From contig JBFMAX010000001.1 in the NCBI GenBank assembly GCA_040755395.1, positions 62,001-126,000 on the forward strand: DNA of 64,000 nucleotides, written 5' to 3'. Origin of the DNA: Nitrospirota bacterium (GTDB lineage: Bacteria; Nitrospirota; Nitrospiria; Nitrospirales; Nitrospiraceae). Made by a program: the position numbers and the translations under genes. Positions within the stretch are counted from its first letter, which is position 1. The number at the start of each line of letters is the position of its first letter. The notes under the pieces are model-generated. The model saw nothing but the letters and a program-made list of their open reading frames with translations, had not been told where the DNA came from and made no database searches. Shown here in pieces: positions 50,256-58,115 of the stretch.

Positions 50256-50818
50256 CAATAGCCCATGGCAGCATTCAGTTTGGCGAGGATCGCCGGCGAC
50301 AGCGTGAACTCCGCCTCCGTTTCGATACGGGACGGAACCAAGATCGTGGTGTGAAAGACGATGTCCCGAATGGCGAGCTTGAAGTCGGGCTCCTGCGGCG
50401 TGCTCAGCTCGACCGCCTCGACCGACTTCGTAATCGTGCTGCTGTCTTGCGGACCGTAGGTCGCAACGACGGCCTGGAGAATCTCGATGATCTTCTCGTT
50501 GGCCTCCACCCCCTCCACGGCCTTGAGAAGCAGCGGGATCACTTCCTCCCTGACCTGGTCGGAGACTGCGAAGTTTTCGATCCGCTCCTTGCGCCGCAGC
50601 GACATGAGATCGTTGTCCAAATCTTTGCTGAAGACACCGTAGGCGTAGCGGAAAAATTCAAAGTGGAAGCCCTTCAGATTCTTGCCGAACATCTGGAGCT
50701 CGCACAGGAAGCAGAGGGATTGCAATTTCACGTCGTTCAGCAGGCCGAACGGCTCCGCAAGATGCAGCACGTAAAGCAGAAGCGCCCGGTCGATCGTCAT
50801 CTGATGAGGCTTGCGCAT
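50255..50818 (-). CDS. Panacea/SocA-like (DUF4065) domain protein
   Basis: 187 aa. MTIDRALLLYVLHLAEPFGLLNDVKLQSLCFLCELQMFG..GFHFEFFRYAYGVFSKDLDNDL resembles the Panacea antitoxin domain (SocA/GepA-like; LLYxL....KLxKLxFLxE, FxPYxYGPFS). The C-terminal half (about 90-187) is a separate helix-strand region. Panacea antitoxins neutralise diverse toxins, but no toxin-like neighbour is visible. GGAG 4 nt before ATG 50818 supports this start. Confidence 0.6.
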   Translation of the reverse strand: MRKPHQMTIDRALLLYVLHLAEPFGLLNDVKLQSLCFLCELQMFGKNLKGFHFEFFRYAYGVFSKDLDNDLMSLRRKERIENFAVSDQVREEVIPLLLKAVEGVEANEKIIEILQAVVATYGPQDSSTITKSVEAVELSTPQEPDFKLAIRDIVFHTTILVPSRIETEAEFTLSPAILAKLNAAMGY

Positions 50819-50860
50819 CGCGCTCCACCTGCAAACCATGTCCGTCGGAAAATTTTTGCA

Positions 50861-50889
50861 CTATAATCTCGGGTCGAGCCGCCAGTCAA
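50861..50889 (-). promoter_or_regulatory. sigma70-type promoter of the Panacea-domain gene
   Basis: Minus-strand TTGACT (50889-50884), 17-nt spacer, TTATAG (50866-50861), about 45 nt before the start. A TATAAT is also present on the plus strand at 50862-50867, without a good -35. Confidence 0.55.
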
Positions 50890-50949
50890 CGTACAGGGCC
50901 GGCGATCGGAGACCCGTGGCGGGCCCGGGAAGAAGGGCCCGGCTGCCAC

Positions 50950-50993
50950 TTGACCCCGATTTTCATTTCGTCTTAAATGATTCTTCTCAAGAA
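50950..50993 (+). promoter_or_regulatory. fur promoter with a TTCTT-N3-AAGAA operator-like palindrome
   Basis: TTGACC (50950-50955), 17-nt spacer, TTAAAT (50973-50978). Palindrome TTCTTCTCAAGAA (50981-50993) covers the expected transcription start. Autoregulation by the Fur-family product is a reasonable inference. Confidence 0.55.
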
Positions 50994-51013
50994 CAATCTC
51001 AGTCCGGCTCACG

Positions 51014-51463
51014 ATGGCGTCGCATAAAAACACGCACAAGAATATAAAAGAAATGCAGGTGCTCAAGGAGCACCTGGCCAAACATCAGCTCAAGCTGACT
51101 CGGCAGCGGGAGCTGATTCTCAGCGTGTTCCTCAAAAAGGAGCACATCACCGCCGAGGAGATGTACCATCTGCTGGCGAAGAAAGACCCCCACCTCGGCC
51201 TCGCGACCATCTATCGGACCCTCAACCTCTTTTGCGACGCCGGCCTGGCGCAGGCCCGTCACTTCGGGTCGCAGACGCAGTACGACAACGTCTCACACAA
51301 GGGGCACCACGACCACCTGATCTGCACGGGCTGCGGGAAGATCGTAGAGTTTGAGAACTGCGAAATCGAACGCCTGCAGGAAGAAGTGGCCACCAAGAAC
51401 GGCTTCGTCATTCAGACCCACAAGCTCGAACTCTATGGCCTCTGTTCGAGCTGCCGCCATTGA
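51014..51463 (+). CDS. fur: Fur-family transcriptional regulator
   Basis: 149 aa. Winged helix (LKLTRQRELILSVFLKK..HITAEEMYHLLAKKDPHLGLATIYRTLNLF, about 26-76) and the metal-binding half: HHDHLICTGCGKIVEFEN (about 96-113) and the C-terminal CSSC zinc ligands. The length matches Fur rather than Zur. Neighbouring ferric-iron importer, TonB and receptor genes favour iron sensing, although a PerR role cannot be excluded. ATG at 51014. Confidence 0.93.
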   Translation: MASHKNTHKNIKEMQVLKEHLAKHQLKLTRQRELILSVFLKKEHITAEEMYHLLAKKDPHLGLATIYRTLNLFCDAGLAQARHFGSQTQYDNVSHKGHHDHLICTGCGKIVEFENCEIERLQEEVATKNGFVIQTHKLELYGLCSSCRH

Positions 51464-51528
51464 CCCGCCCAATTGCCGGTATCGTTCGGGATACGAATCA
51501 ATTTCATTCACCGGGAGCGCGTTTCGAC

Positions 51529-52611
51529 ATGAAAATGCACGAAGGAGTTCGTCGGCCTGATCGCCGCGAGGTCCGGCCTGAGACCGTCTTTCCTTACAGA
51601 GGCATGTGGCCGATTCTGATCCTGGCATGCCTGGTTTCGATCGCCGGCCAGGCGCCGTCCTCTCCCGCCGCGGATCGGCTGGTCGTCTACTCCGGGCGGG
51701 CCGAGCGCCTGATCAAGCCGGTTCTCGATGCCTTTCAAGCCAGGACCGGCATCCAGGTGGATCTGCTGTCGTCCGGCACGACTGAACTGGTCAACCGTCT
51801 GCAGGTGGAAGGCGAACGGACCCAGGCGGACGTCCTGATCACCAACGACGCCGGTAGCCTGGAACGGGCGCGGGAACTGGGGTTGTTGCGGCCCCTCTCC
51901 ATGCCGGAGACCGAGCGGGCGATCCCGTCGCAGTTCCGCGCGCCGGACAACAGTTGGGTGGGATTGTCGGGACGCTTCTGGATCGTGGTCTATAACACGA
52001 CGCGCGTCAAACCCGGAGACATCACGTCCATCCTGGACCTCGCCGCCCCTCGCTGGAAGGAGAAGATCGCGATTCCGAATTCGGGCAGCGAATACCTGCA
52101 GGCCGGCGTGTCGGTCATCAAGGCGACCTACGGGGATGAAAAGACCAAGCGGTTCCTCCAAGGGCTGAAAGCCAATGCCGGCACCCAGGTGTATCAGAAA
52201 AGCTCGCAGATCGTGGAAGCCGTCGCGAAGGGAGAGGCGGATGTCGGGCTGGTGAACCACTACTACGTCTATCGGCACCTCGCGACCCAGCCCGGAGCCC
52301 CCATTGCCTTGCTCATGCCGGATCAGTACGAAGGGGGGATGGGCGCCATCATGAACGTCGCAGGCGTCGGGGTCGTGAGACACACCCGCCATCTCGACGG
52401 CGCGAAACGACTGGTCGAGTTCCTCGTCTCCCAAGCCGGCCAGAAAATGTTCGCCGATCTCAACAAGGAATACCCGCTGCATCCCGAGGTCAAAGCGGAC
52501 CCCGCTTTGCTCGAACGCAAGACCTTCCGTGCGGCGACGGTGCCGTTGGCCCGGTTGGCGGAACTGCGGGAGCCGACCGTGACCCTCATCGAGCAGGTGG
52601 GACTCCGCTGA
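51529..52611 (+). CDS. ferric-iron ABC transporter substrate-binding protein
   Basis: 360 aa from ATG 51529; ATG 51604 would give a shorter signal peptide (MWPILILACLVSIAGQAPSSPA). Mature part: LVVYSGRAERLIKPVLDAFQARTGI, GTTELVNRLQVEG, DVLITNDAGSLERA, AEVDVGLVNHYYVYR-type segments with paired tyrosines, typical of FbpA/FutA iron binders. It binds Fe3+ in the periplasm for the permease and ATPase that follow. The imperfect palindrome GAATCAATTTCATTC (51495-51509) just upstream may be a regulator site. Confidence 0.92.
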   Translation: MKMHEGVRRPDRREVRPETVFPYRGMWPILILACLVSIAGQAPSSPAADRLVVYSGRAERLIKPVLDAFQARTGIQVDLLSSGTTELVNRLQVEGERTQADVLITNDAGSLERARELGLLRPLSMPETERAIPSQFRAPDNSWVGLSGRFWIVVYNTTRVKPGDITSILDLAAPRWKEKIAIPNSGSEYLQAGVSVIKATYGDEKTKRFLQGLKANAGTQVYQKSSQIVEAVAKGEADVGLVNHYYVYRHLATQPGAPIALLMPDQYEGGMGAIMNVAGVGVVRHTRHLDGAKRLVEFLVSQAGQKMFADLNKEYPLHPEVKADPALLERKTFRAATVPLARLAELREPTVTLIEQVGLR

Positions 52612-52625
52612 CGGACCGGCACCGC

Positions 52626-54185
52626 ATGACCACGGCCTTTCGACATATCCCTTTCCCGCCGCTGCAGGTGTTTGCCGCTGCGACGGCCGGCCTCCTTACG
52701 CTGCCTCTGCTGTACATCGGATTTCTGGCCTTGTCCGCCGATCCGGCCGTCTGGGTCCGGTTGTGGGCCACGCGCATTCCCGAGTTGCTGATCAACACCG
52801 TGTCGCTGGCCGCCGGAGTTTCGCTGGCCACGTGTGTGCTCGGCGTCTCCTTCGCCTGGCTCGTGGTCCGATTCGACTTCCCCGGACGCCGCATCTGGGA
52901 ATGGGCGCTGGTGCTGCCCTTGGCCATGCCGACCTACGTGCTCGCGTACGTGTACACCTTCATCCTCGGTATGGGAGGTCCCTTCCCCCTCTTTCCGCCG
53001 CACAGCTTTGCCGGCGCGACGCTGGTCATGACTCTCGACACCTTTCCCTTCGTGTATCTCTTGAGCCGGGCGGCGTGGCTCAATCTGAACGTCTCGTTCG
53101 AAGAGGTCGCCCGGGCGTGCGGCGCCTCGCGCTTCGAGACTCTGTGGCGCGTCACGCTGCCGCTTCTGCGGCCGGCGATCGTTGCGGGCCTTGCCTTGGT
53201 GATTCTGTATGTCGTGTCGGACTTCGGCGCCGTATCGCTGCTGCGCTATCAGACGCTCACCTATGCGGTCTATCAGCAGATGACCGGCCGCTACGACCAC
53301 ACGGCCGCCGGTATCCTCAGCCTGCTCCTGGTCGTCATCGCGTTGGTGTTCCTGGTCGCGGAACGCTGGTTCCGCCGGAAAAGCCGGTTCTACCAGACGG
53401 CGGGCCGCTACCGGGCTCCCGAACGCAAACGCTGCGGACCGCTGGGCACGCTGTTCGCCACCGGCTATCTCGCGATCGTACTGGGCGCCGCCTTCTTGGT
53501 TCCGGCGGCGCTGCTCGTCCGGTGGAGCCTCTCCGCAATCGTGCAGGGCGCGGTGGACGGTCGTTTCGTCGGGTTCATCTGGAACAGCACGGTCCTCTCC
53601 GGAGGGACCGCGACCTGCGCCGTCGTGATCGGCATTCCCTTGGCCTACCTGGCCGCCCGGCATCCCTCGCGGTTCAACCTGGCCTGCCTCCAAGCCGCCT
53701 ATGCCGGATACGTGCTGCCGGGGCCGGTCGCCGCCTTGGCGCTGTTGGTACTGTTCTCCCATGTCGCGCCGTTCTGGTACGGCTCCATCGTCGTGCTGGT
53801 GGTCGCATACATCGTCCACTTTCTGCCGGCCGGTCTGCAATCGCTGGAGCCGGCCCTGCAGCAGGTGACGCCCAATTTGGAACAAGCGGCCCGGAGCCTG
53901 GGCCTGGGCATGCGGGAGACGCTGCAACGGGTGACGCTGCCCTTGGTGCGGAACGGGTTCATCGCGGCCTGGGTCTTGATGTTCCTGCATTGCATGAAGG
54001 AACTGCCGGCCACATTGCTGCTCCGGCCCGTCGGGTTTGACACGCTGGCGATCCGGGTGTGGCTAGAAGCCAGCGAGGAGTATTATCAACTGGCCGCCCC
54101 ATCGGCCCTCTTGATCGTGATGTTGACGCTGCCGGCGCTTATGTTGCTCGTCTCCAAGGATTGGCGGGCGACAAGAACACGGTGA
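52626..54185 (+). CDS. ferric-iron ABC transporter permease (FbpB type, double domain)
   Basis: 519 aa, about 12 helices in two BPD_transp_1 halves (about 50-250 and 300-510). Each half has an EAA loop: FEEVARACGASRFETLWRVTLPLL and LEQAARSLGLGMRETLQRVTLPLV. Fused permeases of this kind serve Fe3+ (FbpB/SfuB/HitB) and thiamin importers; the substrate-binding neighbour argues for iron. It starts 14 nt after the FbpA-like stop. Its stop codon falls in a family-B word. Confidence 0.93.
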   Translation: MTTAFRHIPFPPLQVFAAATAGLLTLPLLYIGFLALSADPAVWVRLWATRIPELLINTVSLAAGVSLATCVLGVSFAWLVVRFDFPGRRIWEWALVLPLAMPTYVLAYVYTFILGMGGPFPLFPPHSFAGATLVMTLDTFPFVYLLSRAAWLNLNVSFEEVARACGASRFETLWRVTLPLLRPAIVAGLALVILYVVSDFGAVSLLRYQTLTYAVYQQMTGRYDHTAAGILSLLLVVIALVFLVAERWFRRKSRFYQTAGRYRAPERKRCGPLGTLFATGYLAIVLGAAFLVPAALLVRWSLSAIVQGAVDGRFVGFIWNSTVLSGGTATCAVVIGIPLAYLAARHPSRFNLACLQAAYAGYVLPGPVAALALLVLFSHVAPFWYGSIVVLVVAYIVHFLPAGLQSLEPALQQVTPNLEQAARSLGLGMRETLQRVTLPLVRNGFIAAWVLMFLHCMKELPATLLLRPVGFDTLAIRVWLEASEEYYQLAAPSALLIVMLTLPALMLLVSKDWRATRTR

Positions 54186-54215
54186 TGCGTGACACGTGAA
54201 GCGTGACGCGGCGAA
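54183..54215. repeat. short family-B word repeat
   Basis: GTGATGCGTGACACGTGAAGCGTGAC: tandem GCGTGA words overlapping the permease stop and the region before the ATPase start. Confidence 0.5.
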
Positions 54216-54234
54216 AACACAATCCTCAACCACA

Positions 54235-55347
54235 ATGACGGGTTCTCAACGGCAGAGCCGACAATTGAAAAAGGCGCCAGGAGAACAGCCGATCGGGTCG
54301 GCGGCGCATGAAAACATCCTCGAGCTGCGCAAGGTGTCATGCGCCTACCAGGCCGGGCGCCCGGCGATCTCGGAGATTTCGTTTTCGGCGTGCGAGGGCG
54401 AGATTCTCTGCCTGTTGGGACCGTCCGGGTGCGGCAAGACGACGATTCTCCGCGTCATCGCCGGATTCGAACCGGTCTCCGCGGGCGAAGTCTGGCTCTC
54501 GGGGCGGCTCGTCTCGGCCGTCGGGTTGACCGTTCCCGCGGAGCAACGGCGCGTCGGCATGGTTTTCCAGGAATATGCGCTCTTTCCGCACCTGCGCGTA
54601 GCCGACAACATCGCGTTCGGCCTCCGGCGCTTGCCGTGCGATCAACGAAAGGCCCGGGTGCAAGCCATGCTGGAGATGACCGGACTCACCGGCCTGGAGA
54701 AACGGTTCCCTCACGAACTATCTGGCGGCCAACAGCAGCGGGTGGCGCTGGCCCGCGCCCTGGCGCAGAAGCCGGTGATCCTCCTGCTCGACGAGCCGTT
54801 CAGCAACCTTGACCCCGACATGACCGGCAAGATGCGCCAGGACCTCCATGACCTCCTGAGACGGACCAGGACGACGACGATCCTGGTCACACACGATCAT
54901 GACGAAGCCTTCACGATGGCGGATCGAATCGCCGTGCTGAACCAGGGCCGGCTGGAGCAAGTGGACACGCCGGAAGCGATCTACCACACGCCTGCGACGC
55001 CGTTCGTGGCGGACTTCGTAGGCCAGGCGGATTTCATCCCCGGTATCGCGCAGGACGGCATCGTGCAGACCGAAATCGGCGAATTCCCGAACCAGGTCGG
55101 CTACGAAAGCGGAACCAAGGTCGTCGTCATGATCCGTCCGGACGACGTGCGTATCGTGCCCGCCAAGGATGCGACCGCCCGCATCCGGTCACGACAGTTC
55201 CGCGGATCGGAAAATCTCTACGCGATCGGCCTGCCGTCCGGCCAAATCATTCATAGCAGCGAAGCCTCGACGCACGTCTATCCCGTCGGCACACCCGTTG
55301 AACTCCAGGTGGCGGCAACACACATCGTCTTGTTTCCGGCACGCTGA
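54235..55347 (+). CDS. ferric-iron ABC transporter ATPase (FbpC type)
   Basis: 370 aa from ATG 54235. A GTG at 54196 lies in repeat words and is less likely. Walker [10 protein letters not shown] (about 62-70), signature [15 protein letters not shown], Walker [14 protein letters not shown] and H-loop [10 protein letters not shown], then a C-terminal TOBE-type regulatory domain (about 250-370: [14 protein letters not shown]). It powers the importer. Third gene of the fbpABC-like operon. Confidence 0.93.
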   Translation: MTGSQRQSRQLKKAPGEQPIGSAAHENILELRKVSCAYQAGRPAISEISFSACEGEILCLLGPSGCGKTTILRVIAGFEPVSAGEVWLSGRLVSAVGLTVPAEQRRVGMVFQEYALFPHLRVADNIAFGLRRLPCDQRKARVQAMLEMTGLTGLEKRFPHELSGGQQQRVALARALAQKPVILLLDEPFSNLDPDMTGKMRQDLHDLLRRTRTTTILVTHDHDEAFTMADRIAVLNQGRLEQVDTPEAIYHTPATPFVADFVGQADFIPGIAQDGIVQTEIGEFPNQVGYESGTKVVVMIRPDDVRIVPAKDATARIRSRQFRGSENLYAIGLPSGQIIHSSEASTHVYPVGTPVELQVAATHIVLFPAR

Positions 55348-55409
55348 ACCAAAGACATGGAAACCGAAACAGCCTCTAAAACCCTCTGAAGAAATGCCAG
55401 AATTTTCCA

Positions 55410-55450
55410 TTGACAGATTTTCTTCCGCCGTGATATTGATAACGCCTCTC
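55410..55450 (+). promoter_or_regulatory. promoter and Fur-box-like site before exbB
   Basis: TTGACA (55410-55415) with TATTGA at 18-nt spacing (55434-55439). GATATTGATAACGCCTCTC (55432-55450) matches the 19-bp Fur consensus at 13 positions by my count and overlaps the -10, so bound Fur would block polymerase. Confidence 0.6.
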
Positions 55451-55512
55451 AAATTCATCCATTAGACTTTTCGTCAGGCGCAAGGCCGGAGGAAGGGCGG
55501 GGTCATCAAGGT

Positions 55513-55938
55513 ATGGACGTCTTGAAAGAAACGGTCGACTACGGGGTGATCGGGCTTCTGTTGGTTCTCAGCGTCTGGTGCGTCGCTGTGGCCGTCGAGC
55601 GATGGCTGTTTTATCGCCGGGTGGACGTCTCGCAATTCCCGAATCGCCAGGTGTTTGAGATTGCGCTGACCAAGCGGCTGGTCATCATCGGCACGGTCGC
55701 CGCCAACGCGCCGTATATCGGGCTGCTGGGCACCGTGCTGGGCATCATGCTGACGTTTTATACGATGGGCACATCCGGCACCATGGCCGTGAACACGATC
55801 ATGATCGGCCTCAGTCTGGCGCTGAAGGCCACGGCGGTCGGCTTGCTCGTCGCCATCCCCTGCGTTGTGATGAACAACGTGCTGCGGCGCCGCGTCACCG
55901 AACTGCTCACGCTCCACAAGGTGCAACATGGATCGTGA
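55513..55938 (+). CDS. exbB: ExbB-type proton channel protein (short form)
   Basis: 141 aa. Three helices: GVIGLLLVLSVWCVAVAVERWLFY, a middle block APYIGLLGTVLGIMLTFYTMG and LALKATAVGLLVAIPCVVMNNVL. These match the MotA/TolQ/ExbB core. It is about 100 residues shorter than E. coli ExbB, like the ExbB2 forms of Helicobacter and relatives. With ExbD it uses the proton gradient to energise TonB. It overlaps exbD by 11 nt. Confidence 0.9.
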   Translation: MDVLKETVDYGVIGLLLVLSVWCVAVAVERWLFYRRVDVSQFPNRQVFEIALTKRLVIIGTVAANAPYIGLLGTVLGIMLTFYTMGTSGTMAVNTIMIGLSLALKATAVGLLVAIPCVVMNNVLRRRVTELLTLHKVQHGS

Positions 55939-56302
55939 GATGGACCAAATCAACGTCATCCCGTTGGTGGACGTGATGCTGGTCCTGCTCGTCATCGTTC
56001 TGACCACGGCGACGTTCATCACGACCGGGCAAATACCCGTCGATTTGGCCAAAGCCAAGGAAGCGGGCGACCGCAGGGACGTCCCGTTGGTGATCACCCT
56101 GACGGCGGAAGGGAAGCTCTACCTGAACGACCGCCCCGTTCCCGAGGATGGACTGAGGATCGTTTTGACTCCCCATCCCAGGGAATCCCTGGTCGTCGTC
56201 CGAGCCGATCGCGTGACGATGCTGGAACGATTCGTTCAGGTGGTGGACGAGGTGCGCGGGCTCGGATTCCAGCAAGTGAGTCTGGAGGTCGTCAGGTCGT
56301 GA
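55928..56302 (+). CDS. exbD: ExbD/TolR-family protein
   Basis: 124 aa. One N-terminal helix (INVIPLVDVMLVLLVIVLTTATFI) with the essential membrane aspartate in PLVDVMLVLL, then the periplasmic domain (VPLVITLTAEGKLYLNDRPV..VVVRADRVTMLERFVQVVDEVRGLGF). Works with ExbB and TonB. Its stop overlaps the tonB GTG by 4 nt, so the three genes are translationally coupled. Confidence 0.93.
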   Translation: MDREMDQINVIPLVDVMLVLLVIVLTTATFITTGQIPVDLAKAKEAGDRRDVPLVITLTAEGKLYLNDRPVPEDGLRIVLTPHPRESLVVVRADRVTMLERFVQVVDEVRGLGFQQVSLEVVRS

Positions 56303-57405
56303 CCATGCCGGCTGCCGGATCGAATCGCGGTCTCAATTACCGGATCCAGGGCTGGGCGGTGTCGGCCGTCACCCACGCGCTGGCTGTGGGAGCGGCTTTT
56401 GCGCTGACGTCTAACTTGCACTTGCCCCCGCAACCCGAACCGTTCAAGTGGGAAGTCTCCTTGGTGCAGCCTCCCGCGCCCCAGGTCGTCGAGCCGCCGC
56501 AGCCAGACCCGACCCCGCCGAAGCCGAAACGAACGGAGCAGCCGGTGGTCGAGACAAAACCGGTGGTCCAAACGGTCCAGACCGTGACGCATGTCGTCCG
56601 GCAGGAGATCCGCGAAGTCACGCCCCAGGTCCGAACCGCCGTCCGGCCGGCGCCGCAGGTCGTCACCCGCGCGATGGAGTCCGTCAACCGGACGGCGGAG
56701 ACCGAGGTACCGGCCGTCCAGACCGTTGTCGCGACCGAAGCGCGGCAGGTCATCACGGAGCCGGCTGCAGTGGTGCAGGAGGAGGCTCCGGTGGTTCGGG
56801 AGGAGGTTCCGGCGACTGTTCAGCATGTCGTGCAGGAGGCGCCTTCCCCCGTCGTAGCTGCAACTCCGGCTCCCGTGTCGCGTCAGGCCATCAAACGTGA
56901 CCCGGTTGCGGCGATCCAAACGGCAGCGATTTCGGAAAACCCGGTCGAGCCGATCCAGACAGGCACAATCGAAAGTGCGTCTGTCCCCGTCGAGACCGCC
57001 GCGATTCAGGAACGCCAGATCGTTAGCGAGCCCGTTCCTGCAACGACGGCGGCGGCAGTGCCGATCCAGCAGGCCTCGATCCGCGAATTGCCGGTGCAAC
57101 CGTTGCCGGCCGCCAAAGCGGACTATAGTTGGCTGGCCGAGGCGTTGTGGAACCGCGTCGAACAACTCAAACGCTACCCCCATCTCGCCAGAATGAACCG
57201 GTGGGAAGGCATGGTGGTGTTGCAGGCCGTCATTCGGCACGATGGACAGCTCGTCGATCTGAAGGTGGCGGAAAGCTCCGGCCATGCGGTGCTCGATCAG
57301 GACGCCATGGAGGTCATGAGAAAGGCCTGCCCGCTCCATCTGAAACACCCCCTGGGCAAGCCGCAGGTCGTGGTACAAGTGCCGATCAGCTATAAGCTGC
57401 AATAG
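56299..57405 (+). CDS. tonB: TonB energy transducer
   Basis: 368 aa. N-terminal anchor (GWAVSAVTHALAVGAAFALT), a very long Pro/Val/Glu/Gln-rich spacer (about 40-270: PPQPDPTPPKPKRTEQPVVETKPVV and similar), and a C-terminal TonB domain (WLAEALWNRVEQLKRYPHLARMNRWEGMVVLQAVIRHDGQL as separate strands). It ends QVVVQVPISYKLQ. It transmits force from ExbBD to outer-membrane receptors such as the gene at 58116. GTG start overlaps exbD; ATG 56305 is an alternative. Confidence 0.95.
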   Translation: MTMPAAGSNRGLNYRIQGWAVSAVTHALAVGAAFALTSNLHLPPQPEPFKWEVSLVQPPAPQVVEPPQPDPTPPKPKRTEQPVVETKPVVQTVQTVTHVVRQEIREVTPQVRTAVRPAPQVVTRAMESVNRTAETEVPAVQTVVATEARQVITEPAAVVQEEAPVVREEVPATVQHVVQEAPSPVVAATPAPVSRQAIKRDPVAAIQTAAISENPVEPIQTGTIESASVPVETAAIQERQIVSEPVPATTAAAVPIQQASIRELPVQPLPAAKADYSWLAEALWNRVEQLKRYPHLARMNRWEGMVVLQAVIRHDGQLVDLKVAESSGHAVLDQDAMEVMRKACPLHLKHPLGKPQVVVQVPISYKLQ

Positions 57406-57407
57406 AC

Positions 57408-57456
57408 TTTTCCCTTTTCCCTCTCCCCTCAGTGGGAGAGGGTGAGGGTGAGAGGG
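57408..57456. repeat. family-H word-repeat element after tonB
   Basis: CCCTCTCCC then CTCAGT then GGGAGAGGG: a 9-bp stem that starts 3 nt after the tonB stop, preceded by CTTTTCCCTTTT. No U-tract follows in the plus direction. Confidence 0.6.
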
Positions 57457-57522
57457 CCCGGCGTAGTGAGGATAAGGCCGACGGCTGACCGCAAACAGCG
57501 TTTTTGAGATCGTCAAAGGAGA

Positions 57523-57990
57523 ATGAACGTGAAACAGCAAGATTGTGATTATCGATTCTTCCTAGCCGTAGGACTATTGACAGCGATGATGTGGTTTTGT
57601 GGAGCGCCGGCTTGGGCACAGAACCCCCAGGGCAAGGCGGAGAAAAGCTTCTCGGCGGTCGTCACCGATACCCAAGGGGTGGAATCGGAGGTCAAGAACA
57701 TCATTTTCTACTGGGAAGAGAAGGTCAGTGAAACGGCCTTTGTTCCGCACGAGCTTCGAGAGGTCCCCGTCAAGAAAGGGGCGGCCACCATCAAGGTCAA
57801 ATTCGAATCGATCAAGCAGATCGATGTCAAACCCTCTCCTGACGGCGGGCCCCCGAGCGTCTCCATCAGCCTGACGAACGGCAAAACCGGCGAATTTGCT
57901 CTGGCCATGAACGGCAGCTTCAAGGGCTCGTCCGATTTCGGCGACGTGGAGTTTCCGGCCAACGGCTTGAAGAGGATCGTGTTCAAATGA
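57523..57990 (+). CDS. periplasmic protein of unknown function
   Basis: 155 aa. Signal peptide (FFLAVGLLTAMMWFCGAPAWA). The mature part is strand-rich: FSAVVTDTQGVESEVKNIIFYWEEKVSETAFVPHELREVPVKKG, read as short strands, and AATIKVKFESIKQIDV, FALAMNGSFKGSSDFGDVEFPANGLKRIVF. The last part looks like a beta-sandwich fold seen beside TonB systems. Position between tonB and the receptor suggests an accessory role in uptake. Confidence 0.7.
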   Translation: MNVKQQDCDYRFFLAVGLLTAMMWFCGAPAWAQNPQGKAEKSFSAVVTDTQGVESEVKNIIFYWEEKVSETAFVPHELREVPVKKGAATIKVKFESIKQIDVKPSPDGGPPSVSISLTNGKTGEFALAMNGSFKGSSDFGDVEFPANGLKRIVFK

Positions 57991-58115
57991 CACCAAGTCC
58001 AAGCGCCAGTCTTCAGCGTTCGCTTTCGCATCCGGCCGACGACATATCCGGTCGCAGTCCCCGTCCGTTTGTAACGTAACCCTAATAACCCTATAACCCA
58101 GGAGGAGGTCTTGAC

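Noticed and set aside
50861-50867. Plus-strand TATAAT as the fur promoter -10
   Set aside because: No acceptable -35 stands 16-18 nt upstream, while TTGACC-17-TTAAAT at 50950-50978 is closer to fur and better spaced.
52323-53990. 555-aa open frame on the minus strand opposite fbpB
   Set aside because: It is antisense to a gene with clear transporter motifs, its product is rich in Arg, Gln, Asp and Pro with no domain, and such shadows are expected at this G+C content.
56236-57540. 434-aa open frame antisense to tonB
   Set aside because: Low-complexity complement of the Pro/Val-rich tonB spacer; no independent start or motif support.
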